Assembly (NCBI GenBank): GCA_036346375.1
Contig: CM070512.1
Coordinates: forward strand, 44,190,466-44,254,465
Reading direction: 5' to 3'
DNA length: 64,000 nt
DNA from: Guadua angustifolia
Taxonomy: Eukaryota > Streptophyta > Magnoliopsida > Poales > Poaceae
Positions 1 to 10,264 of the stretch are shown here, piece by piece; the stretch's first letter is position 1, and each line of letters begins with the position of its first letter. The position numbers and the translations under genes are program-made. The notes beneath the pieces were generated by a model. The model was not told the DNA's origin. It worked only from the letters and a program-made list of their open reading frames with translations, and made no database searches.

Positions 1-213
1 ATTAGAAAAGGGCATGTCCGCGATTTGAATTTAACGGGGCTTTTTTAAGTAAAGTACCCTTGCGAGGACCGAACGCGAAAAAAAAATAAAAAATCTTCCC
101 CTCACAAAAAATCACGAAGGACCTATTCGTAATTTCGAGGGACCTATCCGTAATTTAGAGAAACATAGGAGGCTTTTCGCAAAAATGCCAAGGGTGACAC
201 GTGGGCATGCTCC
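1..213 (-). mobile_element. Helitron-related terminal block, cut by window edge
   Basis: This block is similar along its whole length to 54427-54640, which lies in the 5' part of the Helitron at 53962-54680. Both begin ATTAGAAAAGGG and share an A-rich stretch, CTCACAAAAAA(A)TCAC, GACTTTTTCGC-like text and the block GACACGTGGGCA followed by GCTCC. After GCTCC the two copies diverge, so this is a related rather than identical subfamily. The same orientation as the later copy implies a minus-strand Helitron whose body lies left of the window. I could not find its exact A|T insertion border on the right. Confidence 0.5.
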
Positions 214-554
214 AATTTACGACAGGTCTCTATTGCATACCCGTAGAGCGAGATATAATGTGTTTCCAAATTACGATAGGCTCTCTGTTGCAATTTGGAA
301 TTGCTACAGAGACTATGTCGCAATTTGGAATTATAACCTGTCGCACATCCAATATGGCAACATCTAATGTGCAACAGATATACAGATCTGTCATTATTTT
401 TATATTATTTCTGTAATTTTTCATTAAATATATATTATTTAAAAAACAAATTCAAAAAACCACTTGTTTTCTGATTGGACGGCTTACAACCAGAAAGGGA
501 GCTTTGTTTTAAGTCTGACAATTGATCCATGTTATCGAATATCGACATGTGCAG
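214..554. other. AT-rich stretch between Helitron block and subtilase exon
   Basis: No gene is seen here. It holds several short AT-rich near-repeats built on AATTTGGAATT and AATTACGA, perhaps the end of the adjoining mobile element. From about 480 it reads like the last part of a subtilase intron and ends in a usable acceptor (GTGCAG, 549-554). Confidence 0.4.
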
Positions 555-2690
555 CAAGATCATCGGTGCTCGCGCCTACAATCAAGGATCCAACGGCCGG
601 CTGTCGCCGGTGGACACGGAGGGCCACGGCAGCCACACGGCGTCAACCGTGGCTGGCCGGGTGGTCGGCAACATCAGCCTCGGCGGCCTAGCCGCCGGCA
701 CGGCCCGGGGCGCGGTGCCGGGCGCCAGGCTCGCCATCTACAAGGTTTGCTGGGAAGACGGCTGCGGCGACGCGGACATCCTGGCGGCGTTCGACGACGC
801 CGTCGCCGACGGCGTCGACGTGATCTCCTTCTCCATCGGGGGCAAGCTCCCGGCGCAGTACTTTGAGGACGCGGAAGCGATAGGCTCGTTCCACGCCATG
901 AGGAGCGGAGTGCTCACCTCGGCCTCGGCCGGGAACTCCGGCCTGGATGGCGGGCGCGTCTGCAACGTCGCGCCGTGGATGCTGTCCGTCGCGGCGAGCA
1001 GCATCGATCGCCGGCTGGTCACCAAGCTGGTGCTGGGAAACGGCACGACGGTAGTGGTGAGCCAGTAGTTGATGCACCAAAATTTGCGAATTGTTTATGA
1101 CGTTGAGGATCATTTGATGCTGTTCTTGTGATCACAGGGAACCTCCATTAACATCTTCCCCAAGCTAAAGAAAGCTCCACTTGTTCTTGCGATCAATAGG
1201 TAATAGCGTAATAGAAATATACTTACATACAAATTGACAAGAGTAACTAAGTCTAAATTGATGTAGATATATTGACATGAGCTGTTCTTTGTACTATTGG
1301 TTTAACATTTCAACCGTGCTGAAGTTCTTGTGAACCAGAGTCACTGGCCGGACGGTCATACAAGGGGAAGATCCTGCTCTGCGCCGCGCCGAACAACGGC
1401 ACTGGCCCGCTCATGGCAGGCGCTGCCGGCGCAGTCGTCGTCAGCTACGAGCCCGACGTTGCCTTCTCGTTTCCTCTCCCTGCCATCATGGTCACTCAAG
1501 ATCAGTTCACCGGAATCCTGGCCTACGTCAGAAGAACCCAGTATGATCTAGCTCACAATTTTTTGATCAATGCAATTTGCAACGCTGAAGCCTATAGTTC
1601 TTATGGTTTTTTCTGTTCTTCAGTAAACCTGTGGGCACCATTCAGATCACCGAGACAGCCTTTGATTCTCACGCCCCCATCGTGGCCAAATTCTCATCTC
1701 CAGGCCCAAACATGATCACTCCTGGGATCTTGAAGGTTGTTAGTTAATCAGGTTCAATTCAATATCCTGGAATCAAGAATGAGAAATTCTGTTGCTCATG
1801 CATGTTTGTATATGGCCGTGAATGAACGTTTCAGCCTGATCTGTCAGCGCCGGGGATCGACATCCTGGCGGCGTGGACACCGCTGTCGTCGGTGTCCGGC
1901 AACCGGAACGACAAGAGGAGCGTGCTGTACAACATCGAGTCGGGCACGTCCATGGCGTGCCCGCACGCGACCGGCGCCGCGGCGTACGTTAAGTCCTTCC
2001 ACCCCGACTGGTCGCCGGCGATGATCATGTCGGCTCTCATCACCACAGGTAATTAGTTCACTCCCTGATCACTTTCCCATCTTCTGCTGCAATAGTAATT
2101 ATCAGATTGTTTCAAGAAAACTTGCGCATTGGCGGCGTATGCATGCAGCTACTCCGATGGACCCGTCGCGCAACCGCGGCGGCGGAGAGCTCACCTACGG
2201 CGCCGGGCAGCTCAACCCGGAGAGGGCGCGCGACCCGGGCCTCGTGTACGACGCGCGCGAGAGCGATTACGTCCGCATGCTGTGCGCCCAGGGGTACAAC
2301 TCCAAGCAGCTCCGGCTCGTCACCGGCTCCAAAGCCACGGCCTGCCCCGCCGGCCGGGGAGGCTCCGTCGGAGACCTCAACTACCCGACCATGGCTGTCC
2401 ATGCCGCGCCGGGGAAGAACTTCAGTGCCCGCTTCCCGCGCACCGTCACCAACGTCGGAGCGCCGGGCTCCGTGTACGTCGCTAAGATCGTCAGCTCGGG
2501 GCCCTACGTCAGGGTTGCCGTTGCGCCGAGGAGACTGGCGTTCAGCGGGCTGCATCAGAGGATGTCGTTCACCGTGTCAGTCGCGGGCGCGCTGCTGGAG
2601 GCGAATGAGTTCGTCTCGGCGGCCGTCGTGTGGTCCGACGGCGAGCGTGACGTGAGGAGCCCGGTGATTGTGCATACGGTGGATGCTTAA
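555..2690 (+). pseudogene. Subtilisin-like serine protease (subtilase, S8), 5'-truncated
   Basis: Six exons can be read with GT/AG borders: 555-1056, 1138-1199, 1339-1540, 1624-1735, 1835-2048 and 2149-2690 (stop TAA). The first carries the catalytic His motif GHGSHTAST and the oxyanion Asn in SASAGNSG. The third and fourth cover the protease-associated insert and KFSSPGPN. The fifth carries the catalytic Ser in GTSMACPHATG. The last is the fibronectin-III-like C-terminal domain (DLNYPTMAV, RTVTNVG). The signal peptide, I9 propeptide and catalytic Asp segment are absent, and Helitron-like DNA lies in their place. The phase between exons 2 and 3 does not match in my reading, so a small exon or a frameshift is missed there. 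Plant subtilases are secreted enzymes of about 750 residues. Without the Asp this copy should be inactive. I would call it a cucumisin-like pseudogene, unless the 5' exons lie left of the window. Confidence 0.88.
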
Positions 2691-3172
2691 TTGGAGAATT
2701 GGAGTAACCCACAAGCGGAAAGTGGTCTTGATACTTCATTTTTAAGAAGAATTCAATTTTTTTTTCTGAGATATAAACTGGGAATTGTTACAATTCAATG
2801 CATGTAGTAGCAAAATAACTAGAATTGCTAGGGATCTGAAGTTCTGAAGAACACTTGTTACAGCAGCTCAATAAAAACTTGCAGTGGTTATATGAATACA
2901 TCATAGTTCTAAATCAAAACATCTCAATAAAAGGTGATGTGTATATGATGTGACAAATTACGATGTCCATTAGGTAGCATACTATCCCGTTAAAATAATT
3001 ATGAACAGCGAGAAACGAGCTTACCTCATGATTTAATTGACGAGCACGAGCTCGTATCATTGGACCTTGAAGTGGCGAATTATGAGGAACAGCAGGTGTA
3101 GTGTGTGTATTCGAGGAATTGATGTCCTCATCACCCTCTCCCCCCACCCCCAAAAAAAAAAATTGGAGTCAT
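2691..3172. other. Intergenic, AT-rich
   Basis: This is the 3' flank of the subtilase gene. It has T-rich and A-rich runs that could serve polyadenylation and one polyA tract near 3155. I see no gene. Confidence 0.4.
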
Positions 3173-3349
3173 TCTCGACTCAAGCTCATCTTCTTCTCCC
3201 ACGTACGGCTCGACGAACCACCATGCGTTCAGGGAGGAGGCGTTGCGGTCCTGCACGACGTGGGACTCGTCCTCGTCCGTGTACAGGTACTTGTCGTGGT
3301 GGCTCCGCAGCCACATCGACTTGGCGCGCTCGAACAGCTCCGTCGCCTC
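3173..3349 (-). pseudogene. DUF569 (fascin-like) protein fragment
   Basis: The minus strand reads ELFERAKSMWLRSHHDKYL, then YTDEDESHVVQDRNASSLNA and WWFVEPY. This matches the start of plant DUF569 proteins, whose first repeat typically reads ELF..A..VRLRSHH.KYL.AD.DE. About 55 residues are present of a family usually above 200 residues. The start Met of the family is not present in frame, no second exon follows, and the fragment lies 275 bp from the left LTR of the next element. It is probably a gene stub broken by transposon insertion or an old duplication. The assignment rests on motif resemblance only. Confidence 0.62.
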
Positions 3350-3619
3350 GGCGCGGTGCAGTAATCCCCCCTCCCTGCCGTGGCATGCTTTCCTTGAGAA
3401 GGCAGCGGCTGCGCGCGGTGGTGGCGTGGGTCCGGCGTTGCTGCTTGAGCGGGCTATTCTCGGACACGCCACGGCGCGCGCGGGAGTTTTGCGTTCTAAC
3501 GGTTGGATGTCGAGGGAGTTCAGGAGCTGGGACTCTTGTCCGTTTTGGCGGTTGGAGGACTCACCGATTGGACGCAGGCCCCATCGATTTGCTCTCTCTA
3601 ATTCACATCCAACTCTTCT

Positions 3620-3624
3620 ATACT
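3620..3624. repeat. Left target-site duplication of gypsy element 1
   Basis: The five bases ATACT lie directly before the left LTR and are repeated exactly after the right LTR at 18847-18851. This fixes both ends of the insertion. Confidence 0.9.
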
Positions 3625-4593
3625 TGACGAATACTCATATCAGGAATACCCCCAGCAGGCCGGAACTCCAAATGGGCCGTCTCAGGCCCAGCTCTGGTCA
3701 AAGGCTTCATTGGACCACGAAGGACCCTCGACCCCGATCAAGCCCACAGGCGCTCGACTGGCCTCGGGTGGGCGCCCCAGAGGCCCGACCGGCCTCGGGT
3801 CGGGCGCCTCGCGAGCCCGACCGGCCTCGTGGTCGGGGCCCTAACAATCTCCAACTCGGCGACCTTCGCCCCGTCACGGTCGACATCAAGTGGTCACTGC
3901 CCGTGGACACGGCGGCCATGCTAGGGCGGTGGCTCCTTCCCAAAGTGGCGAGGCCGCCAAAGTCAAGCGCCGATCTCTTCACCCGTCATGCGCGGTGGAG
4001 AGCGCGCTCCCCTCTGAAACGCGCCGAAGCGCGATGTGACAGCGTCGGCATCGACAAAGCGCCTGAAGGCAGTCGCGCACCTTCCCGACGGAACTCTGCC
4101 CGTTGTGTCTACCAACCCAGCGTGGGACAAACAGGAACCCGTCAGTCATCAGGACCAAAGATCGGGACTCCCGGGCGTAGCTTACCCCTATTTTTCTATT
4201 CCAAACTCGCGTGTAACCTGCCCCCTTCGCCTATATAAAGGGCGGCAGGACCCTCAGGGAAGGGGATCGACCGATCGAACACATAAGCATAAGCTTACGA
4301 ACTCTAGCACACCCGGCTCGAACGCTCCTACAGCTTTGAGCCCTTAGCTTCCCCCGAGCTCCCGAGCTCTTCCACTCGGACGAGGCGCATTAGGCCTGCC
4401 CTTTTGCCCTCGCTTGTAACGCTGTGTAGTCCACTGCAACCCGAGCAATACATAACCATCACATGAACTGGAAGTAGGGACGTTCGGCCCGAAACAGTAT
4501 ACATCTTGGGCTCTCTAAGTCAACCATTCAAGGAGAGGGAAGCGCGGCCCCTAGACTTACAAATTTACTTACCGGTTTCATGAAACACCGACA
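3625..4593 (+). repeat. Left (5') LTR of element 1
   Basis: This 969-bp repeat matches 17914-18846. It contains a GC-rich tract around 3755-3840 where CCGACCGGCCTCG-like units repeat three times, a TATA box at 4232 and the shared 3' tail ending CCGACA. The other LTR is 933 bp long, so small indels have accumulated. Confidence 0.9.
4232..4239 (+). promoter_or_regulatory. LTR TATA box
   Basis: TATATAAA lies in the left LTR before GGGCGGCAGGACC. At the matching place the right LTR reads CTATAGAGGCGG and has lost the box. Confidence 0.6.
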
Positions 4594-4615
4594 GTTGGCA
4601 TGCCAGGTAGGGGTT
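4594..4615 (+). other. Primer-binding region of element 1
   Basis: Directly after the LTR the sequence reads GTTGGCATGCCAGGTAGGGG. The minus-strand element 2 has the closely similar GTTGGCGCGCCAGGTAGGGG at the same place. I do not assign the primer tRNA. Confidence 0.55.
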
Positions 4616-4656
4616 TCGCGCGTCATCTTGTCCCTGGATTCTCAGTCACCTCCTTG

Positions 4657-5208
4657 ATGGCTTCCTTCACCCGTGACGGCGCATTAGTGTCAAGGAGCTG
4701 GATCCGTTTCGGCGCCCTCGACTTCGTTGCCACTCCGGTGGGAGAGCTCGTGCTCGTCCTCGCCCCCTACCAAGACCAGGCATCCACTGGGAGCCTGGAC
4801 CACGTCGCCAACACCCTCGACGACCTTCGGCTCGAGGCCCCCTCGCGGACCCCGACGCCGGAGCCCGTCGCGCGCTGCGCCATCTCTGGCGGCAACGCGT
4901 CTGAGCTCAAGCGGGCAGCGCTGTCGCCCTTCACAAACTCGAAGCTCGTGGCGTTGGCCGCTCTGAGCCGTCCTCCGTCCACGACTTCTTTGAAGGACTT
5001 CTTCACCACGGCTCGGCTCGAGGCATGGAGCACGCAGCGAGCGGGCGTACTCCGCGAGTGCAACATGGCGGGCGCGAGCGACCCAGCTGCAACCCCTGAA
5101 GGCTCAAGGGTTATCCTCCAGTGCATCGAAGCGCAGGAGGCGGAGTACCAGCGCGAATGCGCTGAGCGCCTCCAGGCTCGCCTTGGCCGAGCTCAGCGGC
5201 AGCCTTGA
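4657..5208 (+). pseudogene. Gag N-terminal part, element 1
   Basis: An open frame starts MASFTRDGALVSRSW and contains IRFGALDFVATPVGELVL. Element 2 has a matching N-terminus, FRFGSLDFIVDDFGQLTL, which supports this start and frame. Gag would form the particle that packages retrotransposon RNA. The frame stops after 183 codons, well before the gag core at 5780, so it is interrupted. The end is rich in Glu, Arg and Gln (EAQEAEYQRECAERLQARL) and may form a short coiled coil. Confidence 0.6.
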
Positions 5209-5779
5209 TGGCCGGAGGCCCAAAGGCCAAGCTTGACAAACTCGAGCCGACCTGGGTAGAGTCGACTGAGCCCCCACAGCGCTGGCGCCCTTGCAGCCTT
5301 GCAGCAGTGCAGCATCAAGCGGCGAGGTCAGCGGTCTCCGTTCTTCCTCCACGCCCGACCAAAATGTCGCCGTAGCAAACAATCTTTGCTCGCGGCATCC
5401 CGAACGAAGACCCGGAGGCCAAGGCCACATACCCGAAACTGCGGAAATTTGGTGGGCGTCTTGCCATCACGGCACATGCAAGGCTCCGGCTCCCACCACT
5501 CAGGGGCTTCGTCTAGCCACCCGAGCCGCGCCGCCACCCGGGACCAGCGGGATCGGCGAAAACGGCGCCGAACCTCGGCGGCCAGACCTCGCGCACCGGT
5601 GCGCCCGGTGCTGAGTGACAGCCGCGACGTCGCGCCACCCTCGAGAGTGCGGAGGAAGCGATAGCCGAGGCGGCCCAATCGAGGGCGTGGACGGCGATCA
5701 GCGCCACCGCTGCAGCCCAAGCCCGGCGGCCCGGGCCTCGGGCGATTCGTCGAGATCCGCAACGCGATTTCCTGCCAGT

Positions 5780-6604
5780 TCTGGCGCCGTCAACATCACC
5801 AAGTACACTAGGGCGACGAACCCGATGCGGTTGGAAGATTACGACTTCGCATGCGGGCGGGGAGCTCTTGATGATCTTTTCATCATCCAGTACCTCTCCA
5901 TCTACCTCGCGGACTCGGCTCGAGCCTGACTTGAGTACACACGCAAACACCATCGAGGCTGGGCCGACTTGAAGAATCTGTTCTTTGGCAATTTCCAGGG
6001 CACCTACAAGCGCACAGGAACTCCTGAGACTGAAGGGCTGCAAGCGGCCGGAGACTCTCGGGATTACATCGGCGTTTCTCCCGGCAATGCAACGAAGCTC
6101 CCGATATTTGCGGCCCCGGCGTCGTCGGGTGTTCATTTTAGCACCACCTCCAAAGCTCGGTCCTGGTACGAGCTGCGCCAAGCCCGGGACCACCAAGGAG
6201 CTTCGGACATCGCCCCAACCACGCCTCCGGCGAGGCGATGGGGACCATCTTTGACAAGGGAAGGCCAAGCGGGAGTCGGTCCGGCGCGGTGCCCCCTCAA
6301 GCCGTCAGACAAATGGGCGGAAGGGGAAGCAAGGCGCGAAGGCCATGTGATCGCAATACCGCATCACCGCTATAGCAGCAGCGCGTAACCACTTCGGCGG
6401 TGATGGACAGCCCGTGTCCCCATCATGGGTACCCCGTCAAGCATAAGTACCGGGACTGCGAGACCCTGAAGCGCTTCATTTCCGGAACCCCCACGCGGGG
6501 CAAAGGAAAAAAGCGGGACTCGGCACGGATCGCAGGAAAAGAAAGCGGGCGACAAGTTCCGGAACCGGCAGGCTGCCTCATGATCTTGGCGGGCGGCGTG
6601 CTCT
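5780..6604 (+). pseudogene. Gag core and zinc-knuckle-like remnant, element 1
   Basis: In shifting frames the sequence reads parts of the retrotransposon gag domain (PF03732): NPMRLEDYDFAC, FIIQYLSIYLADSARA, then a stop, then LFFGNFQGTYKRTGTP. Element 2 has the equivalent WVDLCEQFITNFQGTYKRPG. Further on, CPHHGYPVKHKYRDCETLKRF parallels the Cys/His segment CPFHPKGKHAAKDC of element 2. Several stops and frameshifts break it. The function would be particle assembly and RNA binding; this copy is dead. Confidence 0.6.
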
Positions 6605-6648
6605 GTTGACAAGCGGCGCTCAAGCTTCGCTTTCGCGAGGTCCACACG

Positions 6649-7113
6649 GTGGCTCTTGCTGTGCCGAAGTACCTCCGGTGGTCGGAGACCCCGATCACCT
6701 TTGATCGGACCGAGCACCCCGACCACGTCCCACAACCAGGAAGATATTTCCTGGTCGTCCCCCCCATCGTGGGGCCAAAGCGCCTGTCCAAGGTGCTCAT
6801 AGATGGCGACAGCGGCCTCAACATCCTGTATGTTGAGACCCTCGACGCCATGGGGATCCCTCGCTCGAGTCTCCAACCGAGCAAGGCGCCCTTCCACGGC
6901 GTCGTCCCTGGCCAGCAGGCCTACCCCCTCGGGCAGATCGACCTGCCGATCACCTTCAGGAGCACGGACAACTTTCGCATCGAAACCCTCACCTTCGAGG
7001 TCGTGGGGTTTCCTGGCTCCTACCATGCCATCTTGGGGAGGCCATGCTACGCCAAGTTCATAGCGGTCCCCAACTACACCTACCTCAAGCTGAAGATGCC
7101 GGGACCACGGTGA
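6649..7113 (+). pseudogene. Retropepsin-like protease domain, element 1
   Basis: The open frame carries YLRWSETPITFDRTEHPDH, VLIDGDSGLNIL and YHAILGRPCYAKFIAVPNYT, which is the usual layout of Tat-type proteases. The active Asp would be residue 52 in IDGDSGLN, where the family and element 2 have VDGGSGLN. The Gly to Asp change next to the active Asp is unusual and may disable it. The enzyme would cut the Gag-Pol polyprotein. The downstream frame to RT is broken. Confidence 0.75.
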
Positions 7114-7339
7114 GTAATCATCGTGGCGCATCTTCGGCTGCCTACAACTCTGAGTAAGCGGGTTGCGGTGGCGTCGGCGATCATCGCGTCCGCCGAGCTC
7201 GAAAACCTCGAGAGAAACCTCTGAGTGCGCTAACTCCAGCAAGTCGGGGCCAGGATCCTTCAAGTCCGCCGAGGACACGAACGAGGTCGCGGTCAATCCC
7301 GAAGATCCGGCCAAGACCGTGCGGGTCGGAGCCACACTC

Positions 7340-8215
7340 CCCGCCAAATAGGAAAACGCGCTCGTCGACTTTCTCCGTGCCAATCGGGATGTCTTCGCAT
7401 GGAAGCCTTCCGACATGCCGGGAATCCCAAGGGAGGTCACCGAGCACTCCTTGAATATCCGACCTGGCTCAAGGCCGGTCGCCCAATGCTTCTTGCCGCT
7501 TCGGCGAGAAGCGCAAGATCATAGGGAGAGATCGCCAAGCTTTTGGCGGCGGGGTTTATAAAGAGGTCGCCACCCGGTGGCTAGCCAACCTGTCCCTTGT
7601 AAAAAAAACTAGGCAATGGAGAATGTGTGTTGACTACGAGCTGAACAAGGCGTGTCCCAAGGACCCTTTTCCATTGCCTCGCATCGACCAAGTCGTCGAC
7701 TCCACCGAGGTCGCGAATCCCTATCCTTCGGATGCCTACTCGGGCTACCACGGATAGCGATGAAAGAGTTCGACCGCTCGCGACTTCTTTCATCACTCCG
7801 TTTGGCTCGTTACATTGCGTACGATGCCATTTGGTCTAAAGACGGCGGGTGCTACGTACCCGGTGATATATGCAAGCGATAGCCGATGACCAAATCGGCA
7901 ATAACATCGGCGTCGTCGGCGACATTATCGTCAAGACTAAGAAGGCCGACGATCTCGTCGCCGACTTAGAAAACTTTGTGAACCTCCGAGCGGTTTCGTA
8001 TAAAGCTCAACCCGAAAGTGTGTTTCGGGGTCCCCAAGGGAAAGCTACTCGGCTTCATCATCTCCGAGCGTGGCATCGAAGCCAATCGAGAGAAGATCTC
8101 TGCGATCATGAAGATGGGCCTGGTGGACAATCTGAAAGGGGTTCAGAAGCTGACCGGATGCCTTCCAGCCTTGAGCCGTTTTGTGTCTCGCCTTGGCGAA
8201 CGCGGAATGCCGCTC
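7340..8215 (+). pseudogene. Reverse transcriptase remnant, element 1
   Basis: Pieces in three frames match the Ty3/gypsy RT: FAWKPSDMPGIPREV, then a broken stretch for the palm, then DDQIGNNIGVVGDIIVKTKK, where the family has the catalytic YVDD-I-VK motif. Here the motif reads VVGDIIVK, so one catalytic Asp is gone. The frame then reads GFIISERGIEANREKISAIM and jumps after FVSRLGERGMPLY straight into an RNase H end. The connection and first RNase H part are deleted. This copy cannot make cDNA. Confidence 0.7.
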
Positions 8216-8440
8216 TACGTACACGGCGACTCCAAGCTTGTCGTCGACCAAGTCATGAAGACCTCGGAGCCTCGTGACGCTCGCATGGCGGCATACTGTC
8301 GGGAGGTAAGCAAGCTCGAGGAAAGATTCAAGGGTTTCGAGCTTCACCATAGCTACCGACGCTACAATGGTGAGGCCGACTACTTAGCTAATCTCGCCTC
8401 CAGCAAAGGACCGGTCCCGCATGGGATCTTCGTCTCCGAC
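8201..8440 (+). pseudogene. RNase H C-terminal part (archaeal-type), element 1
   Basis: The text YVHGDSKLVVDQVM, MAAYCREVSKLEERFKGF and YNGEADYLANLASSKGP matches the second, archaeal-type RNase H that Tat elements carry. Element 2 has QGDSMLVINQV, MAAYCQEVRKLEDKFDRL and HRDNEAADELARLGS at the same place. The N-terminal half with the first catalytic residues is missing because of the deletion described for the RT. Confidence 0.7.
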
Positions 8441-8580
8441 CTCCGTGAACCTTTCATCCGACTGGACTTGCCGGTTGACCAGCTGACCGACTCTTCGGGC
8501 ACAACCGCTCCGACTGCCAAGTGGTGGGATGCGAAACCGTCCGGGTCGGGCCACGACGTGCTGATCATCGACTCCGACTG

Positions 8581-9800
8581 GAGGAAGCCTTCATCGACCG
8601 GTTGACTGACGAATCGCTCCCCACCAACCCGACCGAGGCCCAGCGCCTCGCTCGGTGGGCGAAATCCTTCGTCCTGGTCGGAGAAGACCTCTACAAGAGG
8701 AGCCCCTCTGGAGTCGTCCAAAAGTGCATCCTGGCTGACCAGGGCAGGCAGCTGCTGCTCGACATCCATGGCGGTGTCTGCAGCCATCACACCGCGCCAC
8801 AGTCCCTCGAAGGGAAAGCCTTCCGCCAAGGTTTCTACTGGCCGACCGTCGTGGAGGATACCGAGCAAATTGTTCGCACCTGCGAAGGGTGCCAATTCTT
8901 TGCCCGCCAGACGCACCTTCCAGCGCAAGCCTTGCAGACGATCCCCATCACATGGCCATTTGCTGTTTGGGGACTCGATCTGCTCGGTCCCTTCAAAAAG
9001 GCGCCCGGGGGCTTCACCCACCTGCTCGTCGCGGTGGACAAGTTCACCAAGTGGATAGAAGCAAAGCCGGTCGCCACCATCACTTCGATCTGGTGGCCAA
9101 CTTCTTCGCGACGCCGTTTATCGGTTCGGTCGAACTCCATCATCGCGATAACGGAATGCGAGTTCACGGGGAAAGAGTTCCTCGAGTTCTGCGACGACTT
9201 CAACATTCGCGTCGACTGGGCAGCCGTAGCCCATCCGCGGACCAACGGCCAGGCCGAGCGGGCAAACGGCAAGATCCTCCAAGGGCTCAAGCCGCGAATC
9301 TTCGGCCGGCTGAAGAAATTCGCGGGATGGTGGGCGGTCGAGCTGCCCTTCGTACTCTGGAGCCTGCGGACCACACCGACCCGGTCGACCGGGTTTACGC
9401 CATTCTTCATAGTGTTGGTCTTTGAAGCGGTCTTGCCAACCGACACAATCTGGCGCCCGAGATTACAAGCCTTCGACGAGGCACGGGGGCTCGACGCGCA
9501 ACAAGACACCATCGACTAGCTCGACGAGGCACGCGACGTGGCCGTTCTGCGATTGGCCAAATACCGGCGAGCGCTGCGTTACCCGGTCGGCGAGATCGCG
9601 GAAGATCCTTCAGCGTTGGCGACACGGTCTGCGCGAGTTCGATCCAACAAGGATAGGCACAAATTTGTCTTCTCCACAGGAAGGCCCCTTCACCGTCGTG
9701 GAGGTCCTCACGACCCGCACCTTCGACTCAAAGATGCTGAGGGCAACATTTTGTCTAACGCATGGAATATTGAGAAGTTAAGGAGATTCTATCCTTAAAT
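8581..9800 (+). pseudogene. Integrase, element 1
   Basis: A frame open to 9519 covers the zinc domain (IHGGVCSHH, CEGCQFFARQ), the core start GLDLLGPFKKAPGGFTHLL, and GQAERANGKILQGLKPRIF with the third acidic residue. Where the family has TDNGTQF, this copy reads ITECEFTG, so the second catalytic Asp is lost. A C-terminal remnant continues in other frames to about 9800 (RPLHRRGGP...). The enzyme would join retrotransposon cDNA to chromosomal DNA; it should be inactive here. Confidence 0.8.
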
Positions 9801-9889
9801 TTCATCTTTATCCTCGCGTCTCCACCAAATCCTCACGAGTTCGAGCGTAGCGTGCGACCCGCATACTGGTCCTCCGCGCACAACTCGGG

Positions 9890-10200
9890 GCTACTTGTTT
9901 ACATACTCACCCAAGTCGGTGCCCCAGCAGGCCATCAGGACCCCAAGCGGTAACCCTCTCGACCCAAGTGCTCGACCTCGCCCGGCCAGCTCTCGGTTCT
10001 TGCAGTAGCACTGCGGGAAAAAAGTGCCCATGCGGGCGGTCCTTGATCGATCGGGGACACGCTTTTGGGCTGCTAAGTTTTTTGCTATCTTTGCGTTTCC
10101 CTCAAAAGATAAGCGCTCTGACCTACGCTGAAACAACCCCAGCGGTTCTTGAGGACTACGGTCATTCAGCGAGTGCTCATCACAAAGGGGAAATGCAAGA
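9890..10200 (+). repeat. Element 1 internal repeat block, copy 1
   Basis: It opens with CTCGGGGCTAC and a segment ACATACTCACCCAAGTCGG, then GCGGTAACCCTCTCGACCCA, AGTGCCCATGCGG, and ends with CTGACCTACGCTGAAACAAC and GTGCTCATCACAAAGGGGAA. Copies with the same order of words lie at 11866-12060 and 12085-12415. Each follows the 3' end of an antisense gene remnant. Confidence 0.65.
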
Positions 10201-10264
10201 TATCAAACAAAGTTCCCAAAATACATATTGTATAAACATTACATCATACAGAAGCAAAAGTTAG

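Noticed and set aside
3243..4238. 331-codon plus-strand reading frame
   Set aside because: It crosses the border between flanking DNA and the LTR and has no known motif. GC-rich sequence keeps it open by chance.
5513..7440. Long minus-strand frames over gag and protease of element 1
   Set aside because: The plus strand carries recognisable gag and protease; the minus frames are shadows.
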